Positions 9,226 to 16,909 of a stretch of 64,000 nucleotides of DNA are shown in pieces. The position numbers were made by a program, and so were the translations under genes. How positions within the stretch are numbered: the first letter of the stretch is position 1; each line of letters opens with the position of its first letter. The DNA comes from Planosporangium thailandense (GTDB lineage: Bacteria; Actinomycetota; Actinomycetes; Mycobacteriales; Micromonosporaceae). Below the pieces are notes generated by a model. It was not told where the DNA came from. It saw only the letters and a list, made by a program, of their open reading frames with translations, and did not search any database. The stretch is from the NCBI RefSeq assembly GCF_011947195.1, contig NZ_JAATVY010000027.1, positions 19,239 to 83,238 on the forward strand. Reading direction: 5' to 3'.

Positions 9226-9253
9226 GTCGTCCCCGCACGCGCGGGCGTGTTCC
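9226..9253 (+). CRISPR. Single orphan type I-E-like CRISPR repeat
   Basis: A 28-base sequence beginning GTCGTCCCCGC and ending GGGCGTGTTCC, with the internal inverted repeat CCCCGC-ACGC-GCGGG. This closely matches the style of actinobacterial type I-E repeats. I could not find a second copy within about 100 bases on either side and there is no cas gene in the window, so it is not an array. It may be the last repeat of a lost array, or a chance hairpin. Confidence 0.45.
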
Positions 9254-9670
9254 ATCCCGCGTCGGGATGAACTGGGCTGAGGCTGGAGCCGTGCGAGGGC
9301 GAAGCCGTCGGTCATTCGTGGCGGTGAACGCTCGGTGACGAGGCTGGAGCGACGGTGCTTGTTGAGCGAGTGCTGGCGGCTAAGGAAGCTGACCGGAAGA
9401 AGATGACGAGCCTGAGCCACGGTGTGACGCACAATCATTTCTGGATGAATAGCGCCGTACTGTGAAGTCGGGAGTTTTGGGACATTCATGGTCTGGCTCG
9501 TGTCGATAAGCGTGGCAATTGAGCTACTCGCCTGACTGTGCGGCGATAGGTATTATGGCGCGGCTCGATCACGGGGAATCGATTACGGTCAGTATTACTT
9601 CGCTCGCCAGATGGTGTTCAGACGTGTCTCGACTGCCCCGGGATCGGCGACAACCTGACGGGGGTGAGCG

Positions 9671-10312
9671 ATGGAACCGGGTGACGACCTTGTCCTTAGT
9701 GACCTGGGGTTTCTCGGGGATCCGGAGCAGCTACGGCAAGATGCGCAGGAGCTTGCACGTGCATCGGGAGCCGACCTTCGCCCTGGTCAGCCTCAGGAGG
9801 CCAGCGACTCCACGGGCGCCGTGTACCTCGCCGTCGACGGCCACGGCCGCGTGATCGATGTCGGATTCAGTACACACTGGCAACAACGGCTGAAGCCATC
9901 CGATGTCGGCGCGGCACTGTACGAGGCGTACCTGGGGGCCGTCCAGAAGGCCCAGGCAGCGACTGCGATCGCAGCGCTGCACAGCTCGGGGCATGAGGCC
10001 CAGGAGCCACAGCCTCGAACCCACGAACCAGAGGACAACGACCGCTGGATCCAACGCGTGTGGAAAGAACTGGACCAGATCGAGGCCGACCGACGGCGGT
10101 ACGCCGAAGCGGACGCCCGGACGCGGGCAGCTCAGGAACGGCAGATGTTGGTCACCAGTCCCTTCGGATACCTGAAGGTCCACCTTCAGGGCCGCCATAT
10201 CGTCGGCGTGGAGGCCGACGCCCGACGGATCACCGAGGCCAGCGCGAACGGCCTCGCCGACGACGCACGCGCGGCGTTCCGAGCCGCGCAGGAGGCAGAC
10301 GATGGGCAGTAA
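9671..10312 (+). CDS. YbaB/EbfC-like protein with a second YbaB-like half
   Basis: A 213-residue protein. Residues 18-100 have the layout of a YbaB/EbfC nucleoid-associated domain: a helix (LRQDAQELARAS), two to three strands around TGAVYLAVDGHGRVIDV, then a long Ala-rich helix. A charged linker (108-150) is followed by a second helix-strand unit (131-205) with VTSPFGYLKVHLQGRHIVGV, which again looks like the YbaB strand pair. Such proteins commonly precede EspC/WXG-type genes in actinomycete cassettes. The ATG follows GGGGTGAG. The end overlaps the next gene by 11 bases. Function unknown. Confidence 0.65.
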   Translation: MEPGDDLVLSDLGFLGDPEQLRQDAQELARASGADLRPGQPQEASDSTGAVYLAVDGHGRVIDVGFSTHWQQRLKPSDVGAALYEAYLGAVQKAQAATAIAALHSSGHEAQEPQPRTHEPEDNDRWIQRVWKELDQIEADRRRYAEADARTRAAQERQMLVTSPFGYLKVHLQGRHIVGVEADARRITEASANGLADDARAAFRAAQEADDGQ

Positions 10313-10631
10313 CCAGGAAGTCCAGGTAGTCACCGACGCGTTACATGCCGAGGCCGCCAAGTGGCGACGACTGGCCGGAGACATGGACGCGGTACGCGGC
10401 AACGCGAGCCGGCTTGAACTGTCGAACTCGGCGTTCTTCATCGGCGACCTGGTCAGCACCGTTGCGCATTCGGCTGCCTACAACGAGTTCCGGACCTACA
10501 TGGTGCACCTGTTCTCCGGCGCAGTTACCGAGTTCGACCAGCTAGGAGCCGCGCTGGACAAGGCTGCGGACCTCTACGACGCCTCTGACGGCCAAGCCGT
10601 GACCGACCTGACTCAGATCTACGGCCACTAG
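10302..10631 (+). CDS. EspC-like ESX-type small secreted protein
   Basis: A 109-residue, largely helical protein of the EspC/DUF2580 type. The key feature is Y92-D-A-S-D96, which fits the YxxxD/E export signal of type VII secretion substrates and lies, as usual, just after the long C-terminal helix. The gene overlaps the 3' end of the YbaB-like gene, so the two are probably co-translated. No ESX core genes (eccC, eccD, mycP) are in the window, so any secretion must use machinery encoded elsewhere. Confidence 0.7.
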   Translation: MGSNQEVQVVTDALHAEAAKWRRLAGDMDAVRGNASRLELSNSAFFIGDLVSTVAHSAAYNEFRTYMVHLFSGAVTEFDQLGAALDKAADLYDASDGQAVTDLTQIYGH

Positions 10632-10644
10632 GAAGGGTTACGAC

Positions 10645-11397
10645 GTGACGCAACCCGTCAGCGACATCGAACAGCTCAAGGCGCAGTTCAACTCGGCGAT
10701 GGACAGTATCCACGCCGGCGTCAGGGACATGGTCGCCAAGTTCAACGCCCTGGTGGCCCAGGTGAAGAAGTGGGCTTGGATGCTTGGCGGCGCGACTATC
10801 TGGTACATCCACAACAAGCTTGGTCAGGTACGCGAGGGACTCCAACAGCTCGTCCAGAAGGTCCAGTACGCACTGGAGCACCAGGTACCGGTGATCTCAC
10901 TGTTCACGACCAGCTTTGAGTGGATCGGCTCAGTTATGACGCCCGTGTCGGAGCTGTCGTCGAAGACGACCACCAAGGAAAACATCAACCTGACCAACTG
11001 GAGCGGTGCGGCTTCCTCTGCCTACAGCGATATCGCCGCCAGCCAGAAGGCCGCCGTCGACGAGTGCGTCAACAAGGCGAAGTTCGCCAGCGACTGGCTG
11101 TTCGCGATCGCCAAGAGCAACGTGGAGTACGCGGTCAGTCTCGCCAAGGGCCTTACCGGTGCGGTCGGCAAGCTGGTCGCCGCACTCGCCGATGCCGACA
11201 CGGTCGTCGGTATCCCGTGGGCGGTCGAACAACTGTCGGACGGCATCGCGGGCATCGTCTCCGACACGCTCAAGTTGCTGCTCGACATGGGGAACCGTTT
11301 CGTTGATGTGGCGGGCAACGTCCGCACGGTGGTATCGCAGGTAGGCGACCACTCCAAGTTCCCGGGCGGCCAGTGGCCGCAAGCGGTTCGAGGCTGA
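10645..11397 (+). CDS. WXG-like helical protein, candidate type VII-associated partner
   Basis: A 250-residue, mostly helical protein with a GTG start 13 bases after the EspC-like gene. It has W119-S-G121 within NLTNWSGAASSAYSD, matching the WxG turn of WXG100 proteins between two helices. Residues 40-55 (VKKWAWMLGGATIWYI) and 140-200 contain hydrophobic or amphipathic stretches. It has no recognisable catalytic domain or toxin motif. It may be a partner of the EspC-like protein or a pore/anchor component. Family assignment beyond the WxG turn is not possible by eye. Confidence 0.55.
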   Translation: MTQPVSDIEQLKAQFNSAMDSIHAGVRDMVAKFNALVAQVKKWAWMLGGATIWYIHNKLGQVREGLQQLVQKVQYALEHQVPVISLFTTSFEWIGSVMTPVSELSSKTTTKENINLTNWSGAASSAYSDIAASQKAAVDECVNKAKFASDWLFAIAKSNVEYAVSLAKGLTGAVGKLVAALADADTVVGIPWAVEQLSDGIAGIVSDTLKLLLDMGNRFVDVAGNVRTVVSQVGDHSKFPGGQWPQAVRG

Positions 11398-11399
11398 CC

Positions 11400-11999
11400 G
11401 TGAAAGCCGTCCTCGTCACGTTCAAGGCGCTGGTCTGGCTCGGCTACGCACTGGTGTACGGCCTGCTGTTCGCTCCCAGCTACGCGCGGATCGTGTTCAA
11501 GCCGGACACCGGCGATGTTGAAACCGCGCACGAGCACTGTGCGGCCGTTGCGGCCTGCGGCCCTCACCACGACGCTCTGGTCGCCGACCAGATCCGGTAC
11601 CTGTCGACGGTAGCCACGTTCCTGCGCACGAGCGCCTGGGGGCTGGTCGGCCTTGACGGCGTCATCGTCGCGTTGGCGGTCGTCTTCGCCGTCGGTGCCT
11701 GGCGCGTCGGCGTTCTGCGGATAGTGTGGCGCGCACAAGCTGCCGCGGTTGTCGCCGTTGCCCTGGTGTACGCGGTGCTCATGGTCGTCGGTAGCGCGAA
11801 GCTGTCAGGCATCCCGATGTCAGCCCAGCTCGGGGCCTTCAAGAACGCCTTCGACTCGCCGTTCACCGACTTCGGGACCTACTACTATCTGGCCGGTTTC
11901 GTCGTGTCCGGAGTGGTCACCGTCGGCCTGACGTGCGCATTGGCCACACTGCGAAGCGACGACAAGAGCAAGGCGAACCAGATCACAGCCGTCGCATGA
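11400..11999 (+). CDS. Four-helix membrane protein of the EspC/WXG cassette
   Basis: A 199-residue integral membrane protein with four predicted segments, roughly residues 5-27, 75-100, 108-130 and 158-182. Between the first two is an extracytoplasmic-looking loop with two cysteines and several histidines (HEHCAAVAACGPHHD). The GTG at 11400 lies two bases after the preceding stop. As last gene of the 9671-11999 cassette it may anchor or receive the exported proteins. I recognise no named family. Its 3' end overlaps the convergent gene by 17 bases. Confidence 0.65.
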   Translation: MKAVLVTFKALVWLGYALVYGLLFAPSYARIVFKPDTGDVETAHEHCAAVAACGPHHDALVADQIRYLSTVATFLRTSAWGLVGLDGVIVALAVVFAVGAWRVGVLRIVWRAQAAAVVAVALVYAVLMVVGSAKLSGIPMSAQLGAFKNAFDSPFTDFGTYYYLAGFVVSGVVTVGLTCALATLRSDDKSKANQITAVA

Positions 12000-12237
12000 T
12001 GGCACACATCAACGGGCCCTTGCCGAACTCGCCAACCTGCACCAGTTCCCAACCGGACTGCGCCAACACGTCAGCGGCCGCCAAGATCTCGCTCATGCCC
12101 GTTGTTGTGAAGTGGCGCTGCGAGACGACTGCGAGGTGGCGGTAGGGGTACCAGCGGAGATCGATGCCGCCTAGGACAACCTCGGCACCGACGGTGCGGC
12201 GATTGACGATCTCCTGCGGCGTGTCGCGGTCCGGCAT
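11983..12237 (-). CDS. Small hypothetical protein
   Basis: An 84-residue soluble protein of unrecognised family. It contains GGIDLRWYPYRHLAVVSQRHF and a later GWELVQVGEFGKGPLMCAIMRR segment, which looks like a small alpha/beta fold of the DUF4177 kind. The start at 12237 is supported by AGGGTGG about seven bases upstream; the open frame continues to 12351 without conserved content. It converges on the membrane-protein gene. Confidence 0.5.
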   Translation of the reverse strand: MPDRDTPQEIVNRRTVGAEVVLGGIDLRWYPYRHLAVVSQRHFTTTGMSEILAAADVLAQSGWELVQVGEFGKGPLMCAIMRRL

Positions 12238-12471
12238 GCCGGCCACCCTAATCCGCCACGCCAGCCGGGGGAGGGTACGGCCACGCGGCAGCCATGCCAG
12301 CCGCCATTCCGGAACCACGTGTGTACAACCCTGGCGCCGGCCCGCGGGCACACCGCTCTCGGCACGCCCCGCGGCCGCACGTGACCTCGCGACAGCGCCT
12401 CCACCGGCGACGGTGCGTTGTCCGCACCGGCGCTCGCTCGGCGGCAGATGCGAGCAGGCGTACGCTTGGAC

Positions 12472-13350
12472 TCAACGTCGAAGCTCGGCCACCTCGCCCA
12501 GCCGTTCGAGCTTGTGCGGGTTGCGGATCGCATACATCTGGGTGATCCGGCCGTCCTCGATGACGAACGACACGGCCGTGTCGTTCTCGCCGCCGGGGTC
12601 GATGCGCGCCGCGATGCCACCGTTGAGGTCGACGATGAAAGCCCTGGCACCGGGCGCGACCTCGGCGAATCGGGCCATCACCGGGGCGAGCTTCGCGGCC
12701 CCGCGGACCGGCTTCGGGATTGTCGGGGCCAGGCCGCCGCCGTCGCCCACGACGAGCACGTCGGGAGCCAGCACCTCGAGCAGTCCGGGCACGTCGCCGG
12801 TGGTCAGCACGGCGAGGAACCGCTCGACCACCTGCTCCTGCTCGGTGCGGCTCACCGACATCCGCGGCCGGCGCGCCGCCACGTGCTTGCGGGCCCGCGT
12901 CGCGATCTGACGCACCGCCCCCGGCGACTTGTCCAGCGCCTCGGCGATCTCGTCGTACGGCACGTCGAAGACCTCGCGGAGCACGAAGACCGCGCGCTCC
13001 GTCGGTAGCAGCGTCTCGAGTACCGCCAGCATGGCGATCGACACGCTCTCCGCGAGCTCGACGTCCTCGGCGACGTCCGGGCTGGTCAGCAGGGGCTCAG
13101 GCAGCCACTCGCCCACGTAATCCTCGCGCTGCCGCGCGAGCGTGCGCAGCCGGTTGAGGCAGAGCCGGGTCACGATCCGCACGAGGTACGCCCGGGGGTC
13201 CCGGACCTCGCAGCGCTCGGCGTCGACCAAGGCTGCCCACCGCAGCCAGGTCTCCTGCACCACGTCCTCGGCGTCGGCGACCGAGCCGAGCATCTCGTAG
13301 GCGACGGTGAACAGCAGGCTGCGGTGGGCGACGAAGGGGTCCTCGCTCAT
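12472..13350 (-). CDS. ECF41-family RNA polymerase sigma factor with SnoaL-like extension
   Basis: A 292-residue sigma factor. Region 2 (about 8-75, with DAEDVVQETWLRW) and region 4 (about 105-160, with PYDEIAEALDKSPGAVRQI) are followed by a SnoaL-like C-terminal domain. The ECF41 hallmarks are visible: WLPEP at 82-86, DGGG at 203-206 and NPHKL at 277-281 (family form NPDKL). In this family the extension, not a separate anti-sigma factor, modulates activity. Its ATG overlaps the stop of the upstream carboxymuconolactone decarboxylase-like gene (ATGA), the typical ECF41 partner. ECF41 factors usually direct transcription of that partner. Confidence 0.9.
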   Translation of the reverse strand: MSEDPFVAHRSLLFTVAYEMLGSVADAEDVVQETWLRWAALVDAERCEVRDPRAYLVRIVTRLCLNRLRTLARQREDYVGEWLPEPLLTSPDVAEDVELAESVSIAMLAVLETLLPTERAVFVLREVFDVPYDEIAEALDKSPGAVRQIATRARKHVAARRPRMSVSRTEQEQVVERFLAVLTTGDVPGLLEVLAPDVLVVGDGGGLAPTIPKPVRGAAKLAPVMARFAEVAPGARAFIVDLNGGIAARIDPGGENDTAVSFVIEDGRITQMYAIRNPHKLERLGEVAELRR

Positions 13351-13937
13351 GACGCGGACGCTACTCCCGGTCGCTCGGCCAGCGGCTTTAAGCCGCACGC
13401 GGCGGCGAAGCCGTCGGACTCGATGCCGAGCGCCACGTTGCCACGCGTGCTCATGTTCGCGAATGCGATCACCGAGGTGAGCTCGACGACGGCGGGAGGT
13501 CCCAGCTCGGCGTGCAGCCGGTCCACCAGCTCGTCGGTCACGGTCGGCGGTGTCTGGCTCATCGCCTCGGCGTACTCCAGGACGTCCCGCTCCAGCGGAG
13601 TGAAGACGTCCGCCTCCCGCCACCGCGGGATCTCGCGCGCCTTCTCCACGTCGAGCCCCTTGTTGCGGGTCTCGAAGTAGTTGAAGTCCAGGCACCACGT
13701 GCAGCCGACTAGCGACGCGACCGCCATGTGGGCGAACGACTTCAGGTTCTCGTCGCAGGCGTCCCATTTCTGCAGCTTGCCGCCGAGGCCGAAGCTGGCG
13801 AACAGCACCTTGGGGTTGTGCCAGTAGACGCCCACCGCCGTCGGCACCTTGCCCAGCTTCTTCTCGATCATCCGCTTGATCAGCGCTCCCTTGACGCCGG
13901 TGATCTCGGCCGGGGGGATGCGGGTCGTATGCTCCAT
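13347..13937 (-). CDS. Carboxymuconolactone decarboxylase / AhpD-like protein, ECF41 partner
   Basis: A 196-residue protein of the CMD/AhpD fold. The redox-type pair lies in VGCTWCLDFNYFE, typical of the peroxidase-like branch, with a C-x2-C motif. In ECF41 loci such COE genes (carboxymuconolactone decarboxylase, oxidoreductase or epimerase) are the usual regulatory target; the true substrate is generally unknown. The start at 13937 follows GGAGGAG. Its stop is fused to the sigma factor start by ATGA, and an ECF41-type promoter lies 57-83 bases upstream. Confidence 0.85.
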   Translation of the reverse strand: MEHTTRIPPAEITGVKGALIKRMIEKKLGKVPTAVGVYWHNPKVLFASFGLGGKLQKWDACDENLKSFAHMAVASLVGCTWCLDFNYFETRNKGLDVEKAREIPRWREADVFTPLERDVLEYAEAMSQTPPTVTDELVDRLHAELGPPAVVELTSVIAFANMSTRGNVALGIESDGFAAACGLKPLAERPGVASAS

Positions 13938-13993
13938 GTCTCCTCCTGTGTCGGTGGCGGTGCCGACGGGTTGGTAGGTCGTCACGCCATGGA

Positions 13994-14020
13994 GACACCG
14001 GCCGGGCCGCGGATGTGACA
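13994..14020 (-). promoter_or_regulatory. ECF41-type promoter of the CMD-sigma operon
   Basis: Reading the minus strand, TGTCACA (14020-14014) is followed by exactly 16 bases and then TGTC (13997-13994). The described ECF41 promoter is TGTCACA, 16 bases, CGTC. The match is complete in the -35 element and spacing and three of four in the -10 element. It lies upstream of the CMD-like gene, so the sigma factor very likely controls its own operon. Confidence 0.75.
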
Positions 14021-14024
14021 TCGA

Positions 14025-14171
14025 GCGGGAGAAACGACTGGTCTGTTCGTCGTAGACGGCGTCGGTGCACTCCATCGTGGTCCAGGCGTCCTCGGGGCTC
14101 GAGGAGATCGCGGTCTCGACCTTGGCGTCCAAGCGCACGGTGACCGACACGTCCGCGCCCGACTTGAGTGC
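14025..14171 (-). pseudogene. IS1380-like transposase fragment
   Basis: On the minus strand about 49 residues read ALKSGADVSVTVRLDAKV... and ...EDAWTTMECTDAVYDEQT. This corresponds to an internal part of IS1380-family transposases, where VTVR-D-V...I...DAWT...Y.DA.YDE is conserved. No flanking transposase sequence or inverted repeats are visible, so it is a relic. It lies immediately upstream of the ECF41 promoter, so the insertion or deletion that left it may have reset the upstream boundary of that promoter region. Confidence 0.6.
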
Positions 14172-14454
14172 CCGCGGATGGGGCGCAGCGGAATGACCTT
14201 CCGTACGGACGAGCGGCACGCGGCAGAAGAGTACGGTTGGAGAGCTGTTGGTCCGCCCGTAGCTCAGCTGTGGGTACTCGGCGAATTCGATCTGCTCAGG
14301 CAGGTTCCGCCGATGGTGATAGGGCTGGTCTACGAGTCCTGCCCAGGGCAGGCAGGATCGGCGCGTCAGAATTTTCTCGGCGCGAGGTGTCGAATTCGGC
14401 GGCTCCCGTTCGACGCACTGACGACAGCACGTCAGACCAACCAAGGAGCAACCA

Positions 14455-15030
14455 ATGCGTACCCTGATCGCCACCGCGTTCGTCTCGCTCGACGGCGTCA
14501 TCGAGGCCCCTGGCGGAGAACCGGGCTACCGCAACTCGGGCTGGACCTTCAACGACATCGAGTTCGACGAGGCTGCATACGAGATCAAAGGCCGAGAGCA
14601 GGACGAGGCCGCGGCTATGATGCTGGGCCGCGTCAGCTACCAGGCATTCTCGCCGGTGTGGCCGGACATGACCGCGGAGTTCGCCGGCTACAACGCGATG
14701 CCGAAGTACGTCGTGTCGACCACGCTGCAGGAGAAGGATCTGGTGTCCAACTGGGGCGAGATCAGCATCCTCCGTTCACTGGACGACGTCGCCGCACTCA
14801 AGGAGACCGAGGGCGGGCCGATCATCATCCACGGCAGCGCCACCCTGAACCGCAACCTGTCGGATGCGCGCATGATCGACCGCTACCACCTGCTGGTCTT
14901 CCCGGTCCTGCTCGGCGCGGGCAAGCGGCTGTTCAGCGACACCGACAGGGACAAGCAGAACCTCAAGCTCATCGACAGCGAGTCCTACGCCAACGGAATC
15001 CAGAAGTTGGTCTACGACGTCGTCCGCTGA
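14455..15030 (+). CDS. RibD C-terminal / dihydrofolate reductase-like protein
   Basis: A 191-residue protein of the RibD-C/DHFR-like family common in actinobacteria. It opens with the usual MRTLIATAFVSLDGVIEAPG and has MMLGRVSYQAF and a NADPH-binding-like GPIIIHGSATLNRNL segment, then a VFPVLLGAGKRLF motif. It probably uses NADPH to reduce an unknown substrate; it is not a housekeeping DHFR. AAGGAG precedes the ATG. It is a single gene. Confidence 0.85.
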   Translation: MRTLIATAFVSLDGVIEAPGGEPGYRNSGWTFNDIEFDEAAYEIKGREQDEAAAMMLGRVSYQAFSPVWPDMTAEFAGYNAMPKYVVSTTLQEKDLVSNWGEISILRSLDDVAALKETEGGPIIIHGSATLNRNLSDARMIDRYHLLVFPVLLGAGKRLFSDTDRDKQNLKLIDSESYANGIQKLVYDVVR

Positions 15031-15497
15031 CCATCCCCGCCGGGGTCGGCCCTGTTCAGAGGTCGACCCCACCGAAGACCGTCACCCGCTGCTCGGTCAG
15101 GTCTTCCGGCAGCTTTGCCTTGAGCCTTATACCGCTTGCTGACAGCGGAGCACGACAACACCGGGCTAAGGCGCTTGTGATGAGTCCTTGCAAGCGTGTC
15201 TGGAGACGCCCGCTTTGCGGCAGAAGCCTGCGCGCCGATGACTGGTCGCGGGTTTGTTGTGGCTCTCAGCTGGGGTACGACTGGTCGATCACCGCGGTTT
15301 CGTAGCAGCAGCACCGGCCCCGCAACGTCAACGGCGGGGCCGGTGCCCCACCCGGTACCTCACCCGGCACTTCCCTTGGTGCCGAACTTGGCGCCGAAAC
15401 GCGCCGCGATCCGCCCGAAGGCCTCGTCGCGACAGCAGCCGCCCTTCCATCGCCCGACGGGTGTTCATAGGTGCGGAAAGTGGGCAGCTGCGGACCC
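15031..15497. other. Intergenic stretch with one strong hairpin
   Basis: About 467 bases without a convincing gene on either strand; the long overlapping frames here are high-GC artefacts. The only clear structure is the perfect 13-base-pair hairpin at 15311-15346. A weak GC hairpin follows the reductase stop directly (CCCCGCCGGGG near 15036). The promoter of the 15498 amidohydrolase gene should lie near the 3' end, but I see no consensus boxes. Confidence 0.5.
15311..15346. terminator. 13-bp perfect hairpin, probable terminator
   Basis: Arms GCACCGGCCCCGC (15311-15323) and its exact complement (15334-15346) enclose a 10-base loop. There is no T-tract, as is common for actinobacterial terminators. 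It lies about 280 bases after the reductase gene and 150 before the amidohydrolase gene, so it could end transcription from either side or insulate the two genes. Confidence 0.5.
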
Positions 15498-16610
15498 ATG
15501 AAGACTGCACTGCGCAACGTCCGCGTATTCGACGGCAGGCAACTTCTCCAGCCCGGCACGGTGGTGCTCGACGGCGACCGCATCGGATCCGACGCCGCGG
15601 GCGCCGAGGTGGTCGTCGACGGCGCGGGGGCGGTGCTCCTGCCCGGGCTGACCGACGCCCACCTGCACCTCGACGGGCGGCCCGCACTCGAACGGCTGGT
15701 GCGCTTCGGGGTGACCACCGCCCTGGACATGGCCAACGCTCCACCCGAGTTCGTCGACTCGATGCGCGGGATCCGGGGCCTCACCGACATCCGCAGCGCC
15801 GGCACCGCTGCGCTCGCCCCGGGCAGCATCCACTCGCACATCCCGGAGATCGGCGAGCGTGGCCTGATCCGTACCGCCGGCGAAGCGGAGCGGTTCGTGA
15901 CCGAACGGTTCGCCGAGGGCTCCAACTTCCTGAAGGTCCTGATCGACCTGCCCGGGCCCAGCCTCGACCGGGCCACCGTCTACGCGCTCGTCGCCACCGC
16001 ACACAGGCTCGGGCGGCTCGTCGTGGCGCACGCCCTCTCGTACGAGGCCGCGGAGGTGGCGCAGGTGGCCGGGGTCGACGCGCTCACCCACACGCCGCTG
16101 GACCGGCCACTGGACCGCAATGCGGCGGACCGGATGGCGGCCGCGGGCCGGATGCTGATCCCCACGCTGGTCATGATGGAGGCGTTGACGGCGCCGTCGA
16201 CATCCCCGGAGATGTTGGCGGAGTGGGCGATGCCCGACGCAAGCTACGACAGCGCGCGGGCGAGCGTCGCCGCCGCGTACCGCGCCGGCGTACCGGTCCT
16301 GGCCGGCACCGACACCAACACGGACGCCGAAGCGCCGGGGAACTTCACGTTCGGCGACAGCCTGCACCACGAGCTGGAACTGCTCGTCGACGCCGGCCTC
16401 AGCACCATCGACGCGCTGCGCGCCGCGACGGTACTGCCCGCCGAACACTTCGGCCTCACCGACCGCGGCGTCATCGCGCCGGGCCGGCGGGCCGACCTGG
16501 TGCTCGTCGACGGCGACCCGCTGCACGACATCCGCGCCGTGCGGTCGGTCAGCCGCGTCTGGTGCGGCGGCATCGAGCACACCCCGGCCCGCCTGGCCAA
16601 GCAGTCGTAG
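15498..16610 (+). CDS. Amidohydrolase family protein
   Basis: A 370-residue metal-dependent hydrolase of the imidazolonepropionase/prolidase-like amidohydrolase group. The metal motif is LPGLTDAHLHLDG (HxH), later histidines occur in VVAHALSYEAAEV and DALTHTPLD, and the conserved aspartate lies in LAGTDTNTDA. The C-terminal ADLVLVDGDPL segment is the usual composite-domain strand. No signal peptide. The ATG at 15498 is the first sensible start, with only a weak GGGCAG site. It is likely a lone gene; the substrate cannot be deduced. Confidence 0.8.
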   Translation: MKTALRNVRVFDGRQLLQPGTVVLDGDRIGSDAAGAEVVVDGAGAVLLPGLTDAHLHLDGRPALERLVRFGVTTALDMANAPPEFVDSMRGIRGLTDIRSAGTAALAPGSIHSHIPEIGERGLIRTAGEAERFVTERFAEGSNFLKVLIDLPGPSLDRATVYALVATAHRLGRLVVAHALSYEAAEVAQVAGVDALTHTPLDRPLDRNAADRMAAAGRMLIPTLVMMEALTAPSTSPEMLAEWAMPDASYDSARASVAAAYRAGVPVLAGTDTNTDAEAPGNFTFGDSLHHELELLVDAGLSTIDALRAATVLPAEHFGLTDRGVIAPGRRADLVLVDGDPLHDIRAVRSVSRVWCGGIEHTPARLAKQS

Positions 16611-16909
16611 TGCGGCGCTGGCGGTCCAAACGTTGCGGACCGACATACGTACGCTGGGCGAAAACAGCGCAGGACCTCGGCCGCCACGGACATCTCAAGC
16701 GTCGCCGGCCCCCCCCGACCTGGCGCAGGTGCTGCCGACGACAGCCTGAGTCATGGCATGGCCGCATATTGGTGAACGCTGCGTGCTCCGCGAACACGTG
16801 GGGAAACCCTCGGCAGACGGAACATTCGCCGACTTCGGCGTCGAACTGGCTGGTAGGCGGCTGACGCCCGAAGTCGTCTGGCGGGGCGATGCGGCGCGGC
16901 GCCGCACGA
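16611..16909. other. Intergenic stretch without a recognisable gene
   Basis: About 300 bases between the convergent amidohydrolase and pxpC genes. A 66-codon plus-strand frame at 16753-16953 begins with MAWPHIGERCVLREHVGK, but it runs into the pxpC 3' end and matches no family I know. I see no clear hairpin terminator. Confidence 0.4.

Larger units (their letters stand above)
8730..9670. other. Intergenic stretch with relics; no intact gene
   Basis: About 940 bases with no frame showing convincing coding character. It holds the possible phosphatase stub at 8910-9029, a lone CRISPR-repeat-like sequence at 9226-9253, and directly after it a short perfect hairpin, CATCCCG-CGT-CGGGATG (9252-9268). 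The part from about 9400 to 9600 is noticeably richer in A+T than its surroundings and should hold the promoter of the 9671 gene. A TATTAT at 9551-9556 is a possible -10 box, without a good -35 partner. Confidence 0.6.

Noticed and set aside
9226..9400. Full CRISPR array
   Set aside because: Only one repeat is present; no second copy at 60-65 base spacing.
9118..9489. 123-codon minus-strand frame in the 8730-9670 gap
   Set aside because: Random-looking composition, runs across the CRISPR-like repeat, no ribosome-binding site.
15254..16864. 536-codon plus-strand open frame
   Set aside because: Arg/Ala-rich frame out of phase with the amidohydrolase; it reads through the hairpin at 15311.
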